A stretch of 64,000 nucleotides of DNA from Paracoccus fistulariae (GCF_028553785.1 NZ_CP067136.1:3222501-3286500); one strand, 5' to 3'. Shown: positions 46,821 through 58,277, counted from the first letter of the stretch. The notes: generated from the letters alone by a model not told the origin. Numbers and translations are program-made.

Positions 46821-47696
46821 ATGCTGAGAACCATGACCCTGAACAAGGCCATCGGATATGCCGTTCTGGCAATGATCTGCATCGCCTCGCTGCTGCCGAT
46901 CTGGATGGCCTTCAAGACCGCCATTACCTTCCCTTCGGATGTCTTTGCCAGTGCCGACCGGCTGTGGCTGGATCGCCTGACCTTCGGCAATTTCCCCCGC
47001 GTTCTGGGGCTGCCCAGCAGCGTCGAGCCGCCGGCAAACAGCGGTCAGCCGATCAACTTCATGATCGCGTTGCGCAACAGCGTCATCTATACCGGCCTGC
47101 TGGTGACGGGGCAGTTGTTCTTTTCCTCGCTGGCCGCCTATGCCTTTGCCCGGCTGCGCTTTCCCGGTCGCGATACGCTGTTCTACATGATCATCGCGGC
47201 GACCATGATCCCTTCGATCGTGCTGTTCATCCCGAATTTCGTGCTGGTGCGTCAGTTGGGCTTGCTGAACACCTTCGCCGGGATGGTCGCACCCAGCATC
47301 CTAATGCTGCCCTTCGCCGTGTTTTTCCTGCGCCAGTTCTTTCTGACCACCCCGAAAGAACTGGAGGAGGCCGCCCGGCTGGATGGGCTGAACTGGTTCC
47401 AGGTCTATTGGCACATCGCGCTGCCGCTGCAGCGCGGGCCGATGGCGACGCTGGCGATCCTGCTGTCCATTCAGGCATGGAATGACTTTTTCTGGCCCTT
47501 CCTCGTCGGCCAGGGCGAAAGCGTGCAGGTGATGGCCGTTGCGCTGGCCAATTTCCAAAGCCAGGCGGGGCAGGGCCAGCCCGACTGGACCGGCCTGATG
47601 GCGGCGGTGATGCTGTCGATCATCCCCGTCCTGTTCCTGCTGATCTTCTTTGGCCGCCGCATCGTGGAATCGCTGCAAACAAGCGGCATGAAGTGA
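46821..47696 (+). CDS. Sugar ABC transporter permease (alpha-galactoside)
   Basis: The 291-residue MalG-type subunit has six helices and the EAA motif EEAARLDGLNWFQVYWHIALP. Near the end AWNDFFWPFLV is the usual signature. AAGGAGACGC lies in front of the ATG. It pairs with the previous gene product. Confidence 0.92.
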   Translation: MLRTMTLNKAIGYAVLAMICIASLLPIWMAFKTAITFPSDVFASADRLWLDRLTFGNFPRVLGLPSSVEPPANSGQPINFMIALRNSVIYTGLLVTGQLFFSSLAAYAFARLRFPGRDTLFYMIIAATMIPSIVLFIPNFVLVRQLGLLNTFAGMVAPSILMLPFAVFFLRQFFLTTPKELEEAARLDGLNWFQVYWHIALPLQRGPMATLAILLSIQAWNDFFWPFLVGQGESVQVMAVALANFQSQAGQGQPDWTGLMAAVMLSIIPVLFLLIFFGRRIVESLQTSGMK

Positions 47697-47725
47697 CCTG
47701 AGACATCTTGATGGGAGAGAGAGTG

Positions 47726-49024
47726 ATGAAACTGACCATGCTTGCCCTGCTGACCGGAACCGCGCTTGTGCCGGTGGCCGCCTCGGCGCAGGACACCGTG
47801 CAATACTGGATGTGGGACGGCCAGCAGGCCCCCGTTTACCAGCAATGCGCCGCAGCCTTCGAGGCTGTGAACCCCGATATCAGGATCGAGATCACGCAGA
47901 ATGGCTGGGACCAGTACTGGACCGCGCTGACCACCGCGATGATTTCGGGCGATGCGCCGGACGTATTCGTGAACCACGTGACGCGCTTGCCGGAAATGTC
48001 GGCCAATCAGGTCATCACCGATCTCGCCCCGCTGATCGCCGAGGCATCCTATGACACTTCGGGCTATCTGCCCGGTCTGCTGGACAACTGGTCGCGTGAT
48101 GGCGCCGTTTACGGCCTGCCCAAGGACTGGGCGACCGTTGCGCTTGGCGTGGATACCGAAAAGCTGCAGGCCGCGGGCCTGAGCATGGAGGATCTGGCGG
48201 ATCTGAGCTGGAACCCCGAGGATGGTGGCAGCTTTCAGCAGGTCATTGCCAGGCTGACCGTCGACAGCAATGGCGTGCATGGCGATCAGGACGGCTTTGA
48301 CGGCAATTCGGTCGAGACCTTCGGCCTTGTCATCAATCCGCTGAGCCCCGGCGGCGAAACGGAATGGAGCTATCTGGCCGCCAGCACCGGCTGGCAATTC
48401 ATCGACGCGCCCTGGGCCACCGAATACCGCTTTGACGATCCGCGTCTGGCCGCCACGCTTGGCTGGCTGCGCGATCTGGGCCGCAAGCATCATTTCATGC
48501 CGATGCAGGAACAGACCGGCAAGCTGGGGGCGGAAACGCTGATGTTCTCGGACAAGGGGGCGATGACGGTCGTCGGCTCCTGGCTGATCGGGCAATACAA
48601 CCAGACCAAGCCCTCGATCGCCTTCGCGCCCGTGCCGGCGGGCCCAAAGGGCCGCAAGTCGATGTTCAACGGGCTGGCCGATTCCATCTGGACGGGCAGC
48701 GATGTGCCGGACGCGTCGTGGAAATGGGTGCAGTTTCTTGGCTCGGACGAATGCCAGTCGATCGTGGCCGAGGCTGGCGTGGTCTTTCCGGCGCAGGCCG
48801 ATCAGGTCGACAAGACCGTCGCCGCCTATGAGGCGCGCGGGATCGACGTGTCGGCCTTTACCGCGGTCGCCACGCCCGAAACCACCTTTGCCTTTCCGAT
48901 CACCGATTACGGCAACGAGATCGACGCCATCATCCGCGCGGCCTTTGACCGCGTGATGCTGGGCGATGGCGACCCGGCAGAGATCCTGCAGCAGGCGAAT
49001 GACGAGGTGAATTCGCTGTTCTGA
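47726..49024 (+). CDS. Sugar-binding protein of the alpha-galactoside transporter
   Basis: ATG 47726 (432 aa) follows GGGAGAG. The signal peptide [20 protein letters not shown] precedes mature [16 protein letters not shown]. Cluster D family 1 landmarks include [31 protein letters not shown] and [12 protein letters not shown]. It is periplasmic. Sugar specificity is inferred from the downstream alpha-galactosidase. Confidence 0.92.
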   Translation: MKLTMLALLTGTALVPVAASAQDTVQYWMWDGQQAPVYQQCAAAFEAVNPDIRIEITQNGWDQYWTALTTAMISGDAPDVFVNHVTRLPEMSANQVITDLAPLIAEASYDTSGYLPGLLDNWSRDGAVYGLPKDWATVALGVDTEKLQAAGLSMEDLADLSWNPEDGGSFQQVIARLTVDSNGVHGDQDGFDGNSVETFGLVINPLSPGGETEWSYLAASTGWQFIDAPWATEYRFDDPRLAATLGWLRDLGRKHHFMPMQEQTGKLGAETLMFSDKGAMTVVGSWLIGQYNQTKPSIAFAPVPAGPKGRKSMFNGLADSIWTGSDVPDASWKWVQFLGSDECQSIVAEAGVVFPAQADQVDKTVAAYEARGIDVSAFTAVATPETTFAFPITDYGNEIDAIIRAAFDRVMLGDGDPAEILQQANDEVNSLF

Positions 49025-49088
49025 CGCCTTTGCTGCGGGGCGCGCCCCGTCGCGCCTCGCCGACCGCTTTCTTAGGGAGGACAACCGA

Positions 49089-50174
<1,086 letters not shown>

Positions 50175-50189
50175 TGGCGCCGACGGATC

Positions 50190-50224
50190 GCGGGGCGCGT
50201 GAACACCTCCCCCACGCGCCCCGC
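50190..50224 (+). other. Strong intercistronic hairpin before the alpha-galactosidase gene
   Basis: GCGGGGCGCGTG and CACGCGCCCCGC form a perfect 12-base stem with an 11-base loop, and no T-run follows. It may stabilise upstream mRNA or lower expression of the enzyme relative to the transporter. Confidence 0.65.
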
Positions 50225-50266
50225 AAAACCTTGCCCTCGTGACCCAATATCCTTGAAAGCCGCCAC

Positions 50267-52339
50267 ATGACGACGAATTTTCACCGTATCGATACATCCG
50301 CGCAAACGCTGATCCTGCGTATTCGCGACGACAGGATGGCCGAAGCGATCTATTGGGGCGTCGCTTTACCTGCCGATGAAGATCTGCAGATGCTGTCCGC
50401 GTCGCATGAGATCGACATGACCGGCGGCATGCTGGATGCCATTGCCCCGCTGTCGATCTGCCCCGAAGCCTCGGCCTCGTTCCATGGCCAGCCGGGATTG
50501 GCCCTGTCCGGTGCAGATGGCCCGCTTTTGCCGCGCTTTCGCTTTCAGGGGACGGTGGCGGGTGACGGTCTGGCGCTGCGCTTTGCCGACCCGGATCTGG
50601 GCCTGACCTACACGGCGCGTTTCCGGGGCGAGGGCGACGTGATTACGGCCTCGTCCTCGCTGCGGGCTGAGACTGCGATCCTCTGTCACTGGCTTGCCGC
50701 GCCCGTGCTGCCCGCGCCGCAGCTGTCCGATGAGATCCACGACTGGCACGGCACATGGCTGCGCGAATATCAGCGTCAGATCACGCCCTGGTCATATGGG
50801 ATCCGCCTGCGCGAATCGCGCAGCGGTCGCTCGGGGCACGAACACCCGCCGGTCGCGCTTATCCCCGTGCGAGGCGCCGGCAAGACGGGTGGCGAGGTTC
50901 ACGCCCTGCAGCTTGCCTGGTCAGGCGGACATCGCTTCGTGGCCGAGGCGCTGCCGGACGGGCGCCGTCAGTTGCAGATGGGAAAGGCCTGGGATTCCGA
51001 ACGCCCGGGCACGCTGTTTCATTCGGGCGATCTGGTTCTGGCCGTATCCACGACCGGAGAGGCGGGAATTGCCCGTGCCTATCAGCGCCATATCCGCGAT
51101 CATGTCGTCACATGGCCCAATCCCACGCGCCCCCGCCCGGTGCATTATAACTGCTGGGAGGCGACCTATTTCGACCATTCCCTCGATACGCTGTCACAGA
51201 TCGCCGAACGCGCCGCTCAGCTTGGCGCCGAACGCTTTGTGCTGGACGATGGCTGGTTCGGCAAGCGCGACGACGACACCACCTCGCTGGGCGACTGGAC
51301 CATCGACCGGCGGAAATGGCCCCAGGGTCTGACGCCGCTGATCGACAAGGTGCAGGCCCTCGGCATGAGTTTCGGCCTCTGGGTCGAGCCCGAGATGGTC
51401 AACCGCGACAGCGATCTGTTCCGCGCTCATCCCAACTGGCTGCTGGGCCCTGACGATCAACTGACGGGACGCAACCAATACCTGCTGGACATTGCCCGGC
51501 CGGACGTGCGCGATTACCTGTTCGACGCGCTGGATGCCCTGCTGCGCGCGCATGGGATCGACTATCTGAAATGGGACCACAATCGCCTGCTGCCGATCAC
51601 GGATGCGGCGCAGGCGGACGGTCTGTATGCGCTGCTGGACCGCTTGCGGGCCGCCCATCCGGCGGTCGAGATCGAAAGCTGCGCCTCGGGTGGGGGACGG
51701 ATCGACATGGGTGTTCTGGCGCACACGCATCGGGTCTGGCTGTCTGATTCCAACGACGCCATCGAGCGGCTGCGCATCCAGCATGATGCGGCCCTCTTCA
51801 TCCCGCCCGCAGTGACCGGCAGCCATGTCGGCGCATATAAAAGCCACACCTCGGGTCGCATTCTGCCGATGTCCTTCCGTGCATGGGTCGCCGCGCAGCG
51901 CCATATGGGGTTCGAGATGGATCCCCGCGACCTGACCGCAGAAGAGGCCGAAATCCTCACCCGCGTGACCCGCTGGTGGAAGGACACCCGCGACTGGCGC
52001 ATGGCGGGCGATACGATCCCGCTGGACAGCGCCGATCCCTCGGTCACATCGGAAATTCAGATCGCCGCCGATGGCAGCCGCTTTGTGCTGTTTGCCGGAC
52101 GCCACGCGACCTCGGTGCAATCGCTGCCCATCGCGCAGCGACTGACCGGGCTGGACCCCGACGCCCGCTATCGCCTGCGGCTGCTGAACCCCGAGGACCG
52201 CCCCCCGCAATCGCGCGGCAAGGTGGCGCTTGAGACCGGAGACATCACCCTGTCCGGCGGCGTCCTGATGTCGCGTGGCGTGAACCTGCCGCTGTCATGG
52301 CCCGCCACGATGTGGGTGGTCGAGGCAGAGCGGATCTAG
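50267..52339 (+). CDS. Alpha-galactosidase (GH36)
   Basis: The 690-residue enzyme has an N-terminal beta-sandwich, a barrel from about residue 290, and a C-terminal beta domain. FVLDDGWFG and WVEPEMVNRDSDL line the site. The nucleophile is Asp437 in YLKWDHNR and the acid/base Asp is in LSDSNDAIER (about 494). There is no signal peptide, so raffinose-type sugars are imported whole by the preceding transporter and cut inside the cell. It closes the operon. Confidence 0.95.
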   Translation: MTTNFHRIDTSAQTLILRIRDDRMAEAIYWGVALPADEDLQMLSASHEIDMTGGMLDAIAPLSICPEASASFHGQPGLALSGADGPLLPRFRFQGTVAGDGLALRFADPDLGLTYTARFRGEGDVITASSSLRAETAILCHWLAAPVLPAPQLSDEIHDWHGTWLREYQRQITPWSYGIRLRESRSGRSGHEHPPVALIPVRGAGKTGGEVHALQLAWSGGHRFVAEALPDGRRQLQMGKAWDSERPGTLFHSGDLVLAVSTTGEAGIARAYQRHIRDHVVTWPNPTRPRPVHYNCWEATYFDHSLDTLSQIAERAAQLGAERFVLDDGWFGKRDDDTTSLGDWTIDRRKWPQGLTPLIDKVQALGMSFGLWVEPEMVNRDSDLFRAHPNWLLGPDDQLTGRNQYLLDIARPDVRDYLFDALDALLRAHGIDYLKWDHNRLLPITDAAQADGLYALLDRLRAAHPAVEIESCASGGGRIDMGVLAHTHRVWLSDSNDAIERLRIQHDAALFIPPAVTGSHVGAYKSHTSGRILPMSFRAWVAAQRHMGFEMDPRDLTAEEAEILTRVTRWWKDTRDWRMAGDTIPLDSADPSVTSEIQIAADGSRFVLFAGRHATSVQSLPIAQRLTGLDPDARYRLRLLNPEDRPPQSRGKVALETGDITLSGGVLMSRGVNLPLSWPATMWVVEAERI

Positions 52340-52467
52340 CTGTTAGCTTTCAGCAGGTTTTCCATTCGGACCTGAGATAGGTCGTTTCGACGCAAGGAAT
52401 TTCACCCGGGTGTAGGGTGTGTTTCAAGCTGGCATCTGCGATGGAGACCAGCTTGGCACGAGACCTT

Positions 52468-52602
52468 ATGTCGGACGAGGGATGTGTGTTCTTTGAGCGC
52501 TTCATCCTCGCCCTCCGCGCCCCGAACAGACGCAAAGCCACCAACCATCGCCTCGTCCTTGATGGGATTTTCTGGATTGCCCGAACCGGGGCGCCAAGGA
52601 GC
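52468..52602 (+). pseudogene. IS5-family transposase remnant (5' part only)
   Basis: From ATG 52468 the frame reads MSDEGCVFFERFILALRAPN, then RKATNHRLVLDGIFWIARTGAP, the start of IS5/IS427-type transposases. Similarity stops at about 52600, where WRDLP would be expected; no DDE domain follows. The frame then runs into the end of the opposite-strand ThDP enzyme gene. The rest of the 283-base gap (52340-52622) shows no other gene. It marks a past insertion and deletion. Confidence 0.75.
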
Positions 52603-52622
52603 GGCCTGCAACCTGCACGTTT

Positions 52623-54230
52623 CTACATCGTCAGCGACCAGCCCTGCGCGGTGGCGTCGTCGATTTCAATGAGGGTGGGGCGGTCGGCGGACAGGGATTT
52701 TTCCAGCGCGCTCATCAGTTCCTCAGGCGTACCCACACGGACGGCATGGCATCCGAACCCGCGGGCGATGGTCTGGAAATCGGGCGTCAGGATGTCGACG
52801 CCGATTTCGGGGATCTGGCGGTCGCGCATATAGGTCTTGATCTCGCCATAGCCGCGATTGTTCCACAGCAGGATGGGCAAGGGCAGCCGCAATTCCACCG
52901 CGGTTGCCAGTTCAGCGATCGAGAATTGCAAGCCACCATCGCCGATCAACCCGATGACCGGACGATCGGGGCAAGCGATCTTTGCGCCGATAGCGGCAGG
53001 CAGCCCGTAGCCAAGCGTGCCGTAACCGGTCGAGGAGTTGAACCAGCCACGAGGGCCCGGTGCGTCATAGGTCAAATTGGCGCCATAGACGGGCTGCGTG
53101 GAATCCCCGGCAACGATCAGGTCTGGCCAGCGATCAGCGATCATATCAAAAATCCGGCCATGGATTTGATAGGCATCGGGGATGGAGCCCCAGGCGGCCT
53201 TTCTCAGCCGGGCGGCGCGGTCCACGCCGTTGCTGCGGGGTGCGGCGTTGGCCTCTTCGGCCAGGGCGGCGCAGAAATTCCCGGCATCCGCCACGATCCC
53301 CAGATCGGCAGTCGCATTGCGGCTGAGCTGCTCGGCCTCGATATCGACACGGATCAGCATGCCCTCGATCTTCGGTCGATCGCCAAACAGCAACGTGTCC
53401 GTCTCGCCCAGTTCGGTGCCAATGGCCAGAACCACATCCGCCTCGCGCAAGGCATCCAGCACCGGCTGTTGCGGCAGAAGCGTGCCGACCAGCAGCGGAT
53501 GGCGTGGTGGCAGCACCCCCTTGGCATTGATCGTCAGAAGGGTCGGCGCGCCCAATGCCTCGACCATGCGCTGCGCCTCATCGGCGGCGCCCGCCGTGCC
53601 GCCGCCCAGAATGACCAGCGGGGCCTCTGCACCGCTGAGCCAATCGGCGACCTGGATGACAGCCTCGGATGAGGGGGACGGGCGCAGGGGATGGGGGCGG
53701 GCGTCAGGCAGCAGATGATCGGCCGGGGCCACGATGACATCCAGCGGCAATTCGATATGCACGGGACGCGGGCGTGCCGCGTGAAACACCGCGGCGGCGC
53801 GGTCCAGCACGGCGGGAAGCTCATCCCGCGACATGACGGTATGGCTGAAGGCGGCCACGCCCTCGACCAGCGCGCTTTGGTTCTTGAGCTCGTGCAGGCG
53901 CCCCTCGCCACGGCCAAGCTCGTTTCTGTTCAGAACGCTGGAGATGACCAGCATCGGCACCGAATCCGCATAGGCCTGACCCATGGCGGTGGCGATATTG
54001 GTCATGCCCGGCCCCGAGATGATGAAACAGGCTGCGGGCCGTCCCGTGGCCCGGGCATAGCCGTCGGCCATGAAGCCCGCGCCCTGTTCGTGGCGGGGCG
54101 TGATATGGGTCAGCGCGGTGTCGGGCATGCCGCGATAGAGTTCGACCGTATGGACGCCGGGAATGCCGAATACCGTGTCGAAACCATGCGCCTCAAGCAG
54201 GCGTGGAAGGATCTCACCCAGAGTTGTCAT
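52623..54230 (-). CDS. aruI: ThDP-dependent 2-oxo acid decarboxylase, probable 5-guanidino-2-oxopentanoate decarboxylase
   Basis: The 535-residue protein has the activating Glu48 in ITPRHEQGAGFMADGYARA and a PP-domain motif starting GDGGLQFSIAELA and ending LLWNNRGYGE. Overall it resembles acetolactate-synthase-like enzymes; AruI of the arginine transaminase pathway is a close family. The ureohydrolase and aldehyde dehydrogenase nearby fit that assignment: 2-ketoarginine to 4-guanidinobutyraldehyde plus carbon dioxide. No arginine:pyruvate transaminase (AruH) is in view. ATGA overlap with the uspA-type gene. Confidence 0.75.
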   Translation of the reverse strand: MTTLGEILPRLLEAHGFDTVFGIPGVHTVELYRGMPDTALTHITPRHEQGAGFMADGYARATGRPAACFIISGPGMTNIATAMGQAYADSVPMLVISSVLNRNELGRGEGRLHELKNQSALVEGVAAFSHTVMSRDELPAVLDRAAAVFHAARPRPVHIELPLDVIVAPADHLLPDARPHPLRPSPSSEAVIQVADWLSGAEAPLVILGGGTAGAADEAQRMVEALGAPTLLTINAKGVLPPRHPLLVGTLLPQQPVLDALREADVVLAIGTELGETDTLLFGDRPKIEGMLIRVDIEAEQLSRNATADLGIVADAGNFCAALAEEANAAPRSNGVDRAARLRKAAWGSIPDAYQIHGRIFDMIADRWPDLIVAGDSTQPVYGANLTYDAPGPRGWFNSSTGYGTLGYGLPAAIGAKIACPDRPVIGLIGDGGLQFSIAELATAVELRLPLPILLWNNRGYGEIKTYMRDRQIPEIGVDILTPDFQTIARGFGCHAVRVGTPEELMSALEKSLSADRPTLIEIDDATAQGWSLTM

Positions 54231-54679
54231 TCTGACGCTCCATCATTGCGGATCACAAGGACCGACGCCTGCGCGTGATTGACCACCCGCGATGCGACCG
54301 AGCCCAAGGCGTAAGACGCGACGCCCGGGCGCCGCGCGCGCATCACGATCAGATCAGCACTGATTTCCTCGGCGGTATCGATGATCGTGCCGGCCACAGG
54401 GCCATATCTGACCAGGCGCTGGTCGCTGGGCAGGTCGGGCCAGCGCTGTGACAACATCGCGGCCTGCTCGTGCGTTGCGTGTTTGATCATCGTCTCGATC
54501 ATGCCTTCGGGATCCGTCACGGTGGACATGAACAGTTCCGGCACGACGGTCAGAAACACGATGCTGGCATCGCCCGACAGTGCCTGCTGTTCGACGAAAT
54601 CGAAGAACCGGCTGCGGTTATGCTCTGACGAGGAATCCAGCGGCACAAGGATCTTGCGTGGTGAAGTGGCTGACGTCAT
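54227..54679 (-). CDS. Universal stress protein (UspA family)
   Basis: The 150-residue single-domain protein opens KILVPLDSSSEHNRSRFFDF and contains LIVMRARRPGVASYALGSVASRVVNHA and ASVLVIRN. The ATP-binding G-2x-G-9x-G(S/T) pattern is only partly kept, so nucleotide binding is uncertain. It sits between the transporter and decarboxylase genes with short gaps or overlap, so it is expressed with them. Confidence 0.9.
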   Translation of the reverse strand: MTSATSPRKILVPLDSSSEHNRSRFFDFVEQQALSGDASIVFLTVVPELFMSTVTDPEGMIETMIKHATHEQAAMLSQRWPDLPSDQRLVRYGPVAGTIIDTAEEISADLIVMRARRPGVASYALGSVASRVVNHAQASVLVIRNDGASE

Positions 54680-54695
54680 GGTGCTTTCCCTGTTC

Positions 54696-56048
54696 TCAGA
54701 AGACAAGCTTGGCCAGAAGGATGGCAAGAGGTGTCGCGATGATGGTGCGGATCACGAAGATCATGACCAGATGGCCCAGATGCAGCCCAAGATTGGCTCG
54801 CAGCAGCAATGCGCCCACCTCGGACATGTAGATCAGCTGCGATACCGACAGGATGGCGATCAGGAAACGGGTTTCCTGGCTTGGGATATCGGCTCCGATC
54901 AGCGCCGGCAGATACATGTCGGCAAAACCGATGATCATGCCGGGGGCGGCTGCCTGGGCATCGGCAACGCCCGCCCATTCCAGAATTGGCACGAAGGGGG
55001 TCGAAAGCCAGGTAAACAAGGGCGTGTATTCGGCCACGATCAGCGACATCATTGCAATGGCCAGTGTCGCGGGGACAAGGCCGAACCAGATGCCGATCAG
55101 GTTATGAAGACCCTTGCTCAGAAATCCTGCGAAGCCGGGCGCCTCGGACGCACGGGCCAGCGCCATGCGGGTTCCGGCCTGCATCGCCGTTTCACCCGGC
55201 TTCAGCACGTCGTCTTCATGCGGCGTCACGCCGGGGGCATAGCTGTCGGGAATCCAGGTCAGCGGCGGAATGCGGGGCAGGATCAGCGCGCAGACAAAGC
55301 CGATCAGCATGACCGATCCGTAATAGCTGAAAAAGACGTCCTGCAGGCCGACGACCTTGGCGATGACATAACAGAACGGCACGGACACGATCGAGAAGGT
55401 CGTGGCGACAGTGGCGGCCTGACGTCGGCTGTAGACGCCCATGTCATATTGCTGCACCGTCAGCATGACGCCCACCGGCGCCGCGCCCAACCACGAGGCC
55501 AGCCCGTCGATGGCCGAGCGTCCCGGCAACCGGAACAGCCGCTTGAAGGCGCGCGACAGGAAAGAGCCCACGAATTCCATGAAGCCGTAATCCGTCAGCA
55601 GCGGCAGCGCCAGCGCGGCAAAGAAGAACAGCGCCAGCAGGTTCTTCATCAGAAAGCCGACGACGGTTCCTCCCGTCGCGCCCGAGGTGATGAATTCGGG
55701 GCCGATCCCGGTGAAGTAAAGCACGCAGAACACCGCGCCCAGAACCCGCAGGATCAGCCAGGTCGGGGATACCCGGAAGACCTTCTTGATGAAGGCAGAC
55801 CCCACATCCAGCCGGAAGGTCGAGAATGCAATCGTCAGGGCGGCGGACAATACGGTCACGGCGATCAGCAATCCGCTGACAAGCGTGCTTAAATTCTCGT
55901 TCACCCAGTCGATCAGGATGCCGAAAGGAATGGTGAAGCTTTCCCCGTTCGGGACGGGAAAGAGAAAAACGATAGCGCCCAGCAATGAGGGCAGGATGAA
56001 TTTCAGCCACAGGCTGCGCGGCGCTGTCGAAACGATGGTGTCGTTCAT
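54696..56048 (-). CDS. YjiH-family membrane transporter
   Basis: ATG 56048 behind AGGAGG gives 450 residues. It has about ten hydrophobic helices and two nucleoside-recognition (Gate) style regions (ASWLGAAPVGVMLTVQQYDM and MIIGFADMYLPALIGADIPS). The YjiH family has no proven substrate. Placement between a ureohydrolase and a ketoarginine decarboxylase suggests uptake or exchange of a guanidino compound or its product. Confidence 0.85.
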   Translation of the reverse strand: MNDTIVSTAPRSLWLKFILPSLLGAIVFLFPVPNGESFTIPFGILIDWVNENLSTLVSGLLIAVTVLSAALTIAFSTFRLDVGSAFIKKVFRVSPTWLILRVLGAVFCVLYFTGIGPEFITSGATGGTVVGFLMKNLLALFFFAALALPLLTDYGFMEFVGSFLSRAFKRLFRLPGRSAIDGLASWLGAAPVGVMLTVQQYDMGVYSRRQAATVATTFSIVSVPFCYVIAKVVGLQDVFFSYYGSVMLIGFVCALILPRIPPLTWIPDSYAPGVTPHEDDVLKPGETAMQAGTRMALARASEAPGFAGFLSKGLHNLIGIWFGLVPATLAIAMMSLIVAEYTPLFTWLSTPFVPILEWAGVADAQAAAPGMIIGFADMYLPALIGADIPSQETRFLIAILSVSQLIYMSEVGALLLRANLGLHLGHLVMIFVIRTIIATPLAILLAKLVF

Positions 56049-56068
56049 ACCTTGAACCTCCTGTACTT

Positions 56069-57022
56069 TCAGCCGCGCCGGTCCGGCAGGACGCACAGCA
56101 TCTCGTAAAGAAGATTTGCGGCGATCAGGGCGGTATTGCCGCTGGGATCGTAGGGCGGAGAGACCTCGACCAGATCGCAGCCGACAAGGTTCAGACCCGC
56201 ACAGCCGCGCACGATTTCATAGGCTTGCCAGATCGACAATCCGCCCGGTTCGACCGTGCCGGTGCCGGGGGCGAAGGCCGGATCGAGACTGTCGATATCG
56301 AAGGTCAGATAGACCGGCGCATCGCCGATACGCTCGCGGATCTCGGCCATCAGCGGGGCCAGCGACTTGTACCAGCATTCCTCGGCTTGAACGACGCGCC
56401 AGCCCTTGGAGCGGCCCCAGTCAAAATCATCGGGCGCATAGCCGGTCGTCCGGACCCCGATCTGCGTCACCTTGTCGTTCTGCAGGCAGCCATCTTCCCA
56501 GGCGCGGCGGAAGGGGCAGCCATGGGCGACGGTTTCGCCGAACATGTGTTCATTGGTATCGGAATGGGCATCGACATGGATCAGCGCGACCGGGCCGTGC
56601 TTCTTCGCGATGGCCTTCAGGATCGGCCAGCTCAGCGTATGATCGCCGCCCAGGGTCAGCGGGATCGCGTCATGCGACAAAAGCTCGTCATAGAAATCTT
56701 CGATGATGGCGACGGATTTCTTTAGATCGAAGGTGTTGATCGGCACATCGCCAATATCGGCGACCTGCATCCGCGCGAAGGGGGCCGCGCCCGTGGCCAT
56801 GTTGAAGGGCCGGATCATGCGGCTTTCATCACGGATCTGACGCGGGCCGTGACGCGTACCGGCCCGGTTCGAGGCGCCGATATCCATGGGAATGCCCACG
56901 AAACAGGCGTCCAGACCGGCCGCATTGGGCGCGCTTGGCAGGCGCATCATCGTGGCCGGTCCGCCAAAGCGCGGCATCTGATTGCCGCCCAGCGGCTGGT
57001 TGAAATTCGGGTCGTCCGTCAT
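56069..57022 (-). CDS. Ureohydrolase (agmatinase/guanidinobutyrase family)
   Basis: ATG 57022 behind GGAGGAG gives 317 residues. The binuclear manganese site is complete: GGDHT, DAHSDTN and DIDSLDPAFAPGTGTVEPGG. The family cleaves guanidino groups to amine plus urea. The 2-ketoarginine decarboxylase-like neighbour favours 4-guanidinobutyrate as substrate (giving GABA), but agmatine cannot be excluded, especially with the basic amino acid decarboxylase at the right edge. Confidence 0.9.
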   Translation of the reverse strand: MTDDPNFNQPLGGNQMPRFGGPATMMRLPSAPNAAGLDACFVGIPMDIGASNRAGTRHGPRQIRDESRMIRPFNMATGAAPFARMQVADIGDVPINTFDLKKSVAIIEDFYDELLSHDAIPLTLGGDHTLSWPILKAIAKKHGPVALIHVDAHSDTNEHMFGETVAHGCPFRRAWEDGCLQNDKVTQIGVRTTGYAPDDFDWGRSKGWRVVQAEECWYKSLAPLMAEIRERIGDAPVYLTFDIDSLDPAFAPGTGTVEPGGLSIWQAYEIVRGCAGLNLVGCDLVEVSPPYDPSGNTALIAANLLYEMLCVLPDRRG

Positions 57023-57232
57023 CCTGCGCTCTCCTCCGCTAACTGTCCGCCGCCGCCTTGTCCGAACGATACCTTTGCCCGCTTTCGGCTCAAATGCATG
57101 CGTGCCGGGCCGACCGGAACATCGCGGTCGGCGGGGTGGCTGCCTCCTCGACCCATTTTTAAATTCCTTGCCAAGATCGGAAAACCATGGATGCATTGGG
57201 GCTTGAGATCGAAAAAAATAGCGGTATCGAAA

Positions 57233-58138
57233 ATGCTCAAGCAAGTCCGTGATGCGGATATCCATCTTTTGAGGGTTTTCGTGGCGGTTGCCGAAAGCGG
57301 CGGCTTTGCCGCGGCGCAGGATCGGCTGAATGTCGCGGCCTCGACGATCAGCACCCAGATCTCGAATCTGGAGACCCGGCTTGGCTTTCGTCTGTGCGAT
57401 CGCGGGCGCGCGGGCTTTGCGCTGACCAATCAGGGAGAGATCGTGCTGACCTCGACCTACAAGCTATTGCGTGACCTTGGCGAGTTTGTCAGCACGGTCG
57501 AGGCCGCGCAGGAAGATCTGGTCGGGGTGATCCGCATCTATCTGATCGACAACATCCTGTCGCATCCGGAATTTCGGCTGGCCGATGCGCTCAGGACATT
57601 ACGGACCGAACATCCTTTTCTGCATTTCGAGATCCGGCAGATGGCCCCGGGGCGCATTGATGTCGCCCTTATGAAACGCGAGGCGGATATCGCTGTGGGG
57701 TGGTTCAACACGGTCATGCCCAGCCTTAAATACGAACAGCTGTTCCGGGAACGGCACAAGATCTATTGCGGCCGGGGCCATCCGCTGTTCGACCTGGCGC
57801 CGGACGGGGTCGATCCGCTGGTGCTTGAACAATCCGACTGGGTGTCGCGTGCCTATGATCTGCCCCAGACCATCCATTTCGCGCATCCGCCCGTCACCAC
57901 CGTGACAGCGCATTACATGGAAGGTGTCGCCTATTTCCTGCTGGCGGGCACGCATGTCGGCTATCTGCCCGACCATGTTGCCGCGAAATGGGTCGAGAAG
58001 GACGAATTGCGCGCCATCCTGCCCGACAGATATGTCCATGAACTGCCGATGAGCGTGGCCGCCCGCGAAGATATCGCACGCGAACGCAGGGTCCATACGG
58101 TCCGGCAGGCGATCCTTGAGGCGCATCGATCGGCATGA
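57233..58138 (+). CDS. LysR-family regulator, divergent from the ureohydrolase operon
   Basis: ATG 57233 gives 301 residues; the longer open frame upstream is non-coding leader. Helix-turn-helix: GGFAAAQDRLNVAASTISTQ, about 24-43. An effector domain follows (VIRIYLIDNILSHPEF). It is divergent from the ureohydrolase-yjiH-usp-aruI operon (210-base gap) and co-directional with the aldehyde dehydrogenase, so it probably controls both in response to a pathway intermediate. Confidence 0.88.
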   Translation: MLKQVRDADIHLLRVFVAVAESGGFAAAQDRLNVAASTISTQISNLETRLGFRLCDRGRAGFALTNQGEIVLTSTYKLLRDLGEFVSTVEAAQEDLVGVIRIYLIDNILSHPEFRLADALRTLRTEHPFLHFEIRQMAPGRIDVALMKREADIAVGWFNTVMPSLKYEQLFRERHKIYCGRGHPLFDLAPDGVDPLVLEQSDWVSRAYDLPQTIHFAHPPVTTVTAHYMEGVAYFLLAGTHVGYLPDHVAAKWVEKDELRAILPDRYVHELPMSVAAREDIARERRVHTVRQAILEAHRSA

Positions 58139-58277
58139 AGGGGCACGCCTGACGCCTGACAGAGCGCGGTGCCGGGTTATGATGCGTCGATTTCCGTCGA
58201 TGAAACACGTGGGGCGTTCGTGATCCTTTCCCATCCTGCCATGCCGGATAGTAGGGCAAAGGATGAAAGGGACGATC

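Noticed and set aside
56849-57232. N-terminal extension of the LysR regulator
   Set aside because: The extra 128 codons run through the divergent ureohydrolase gene start and lack family features; ATG 57233 opens the normal LysR domain.
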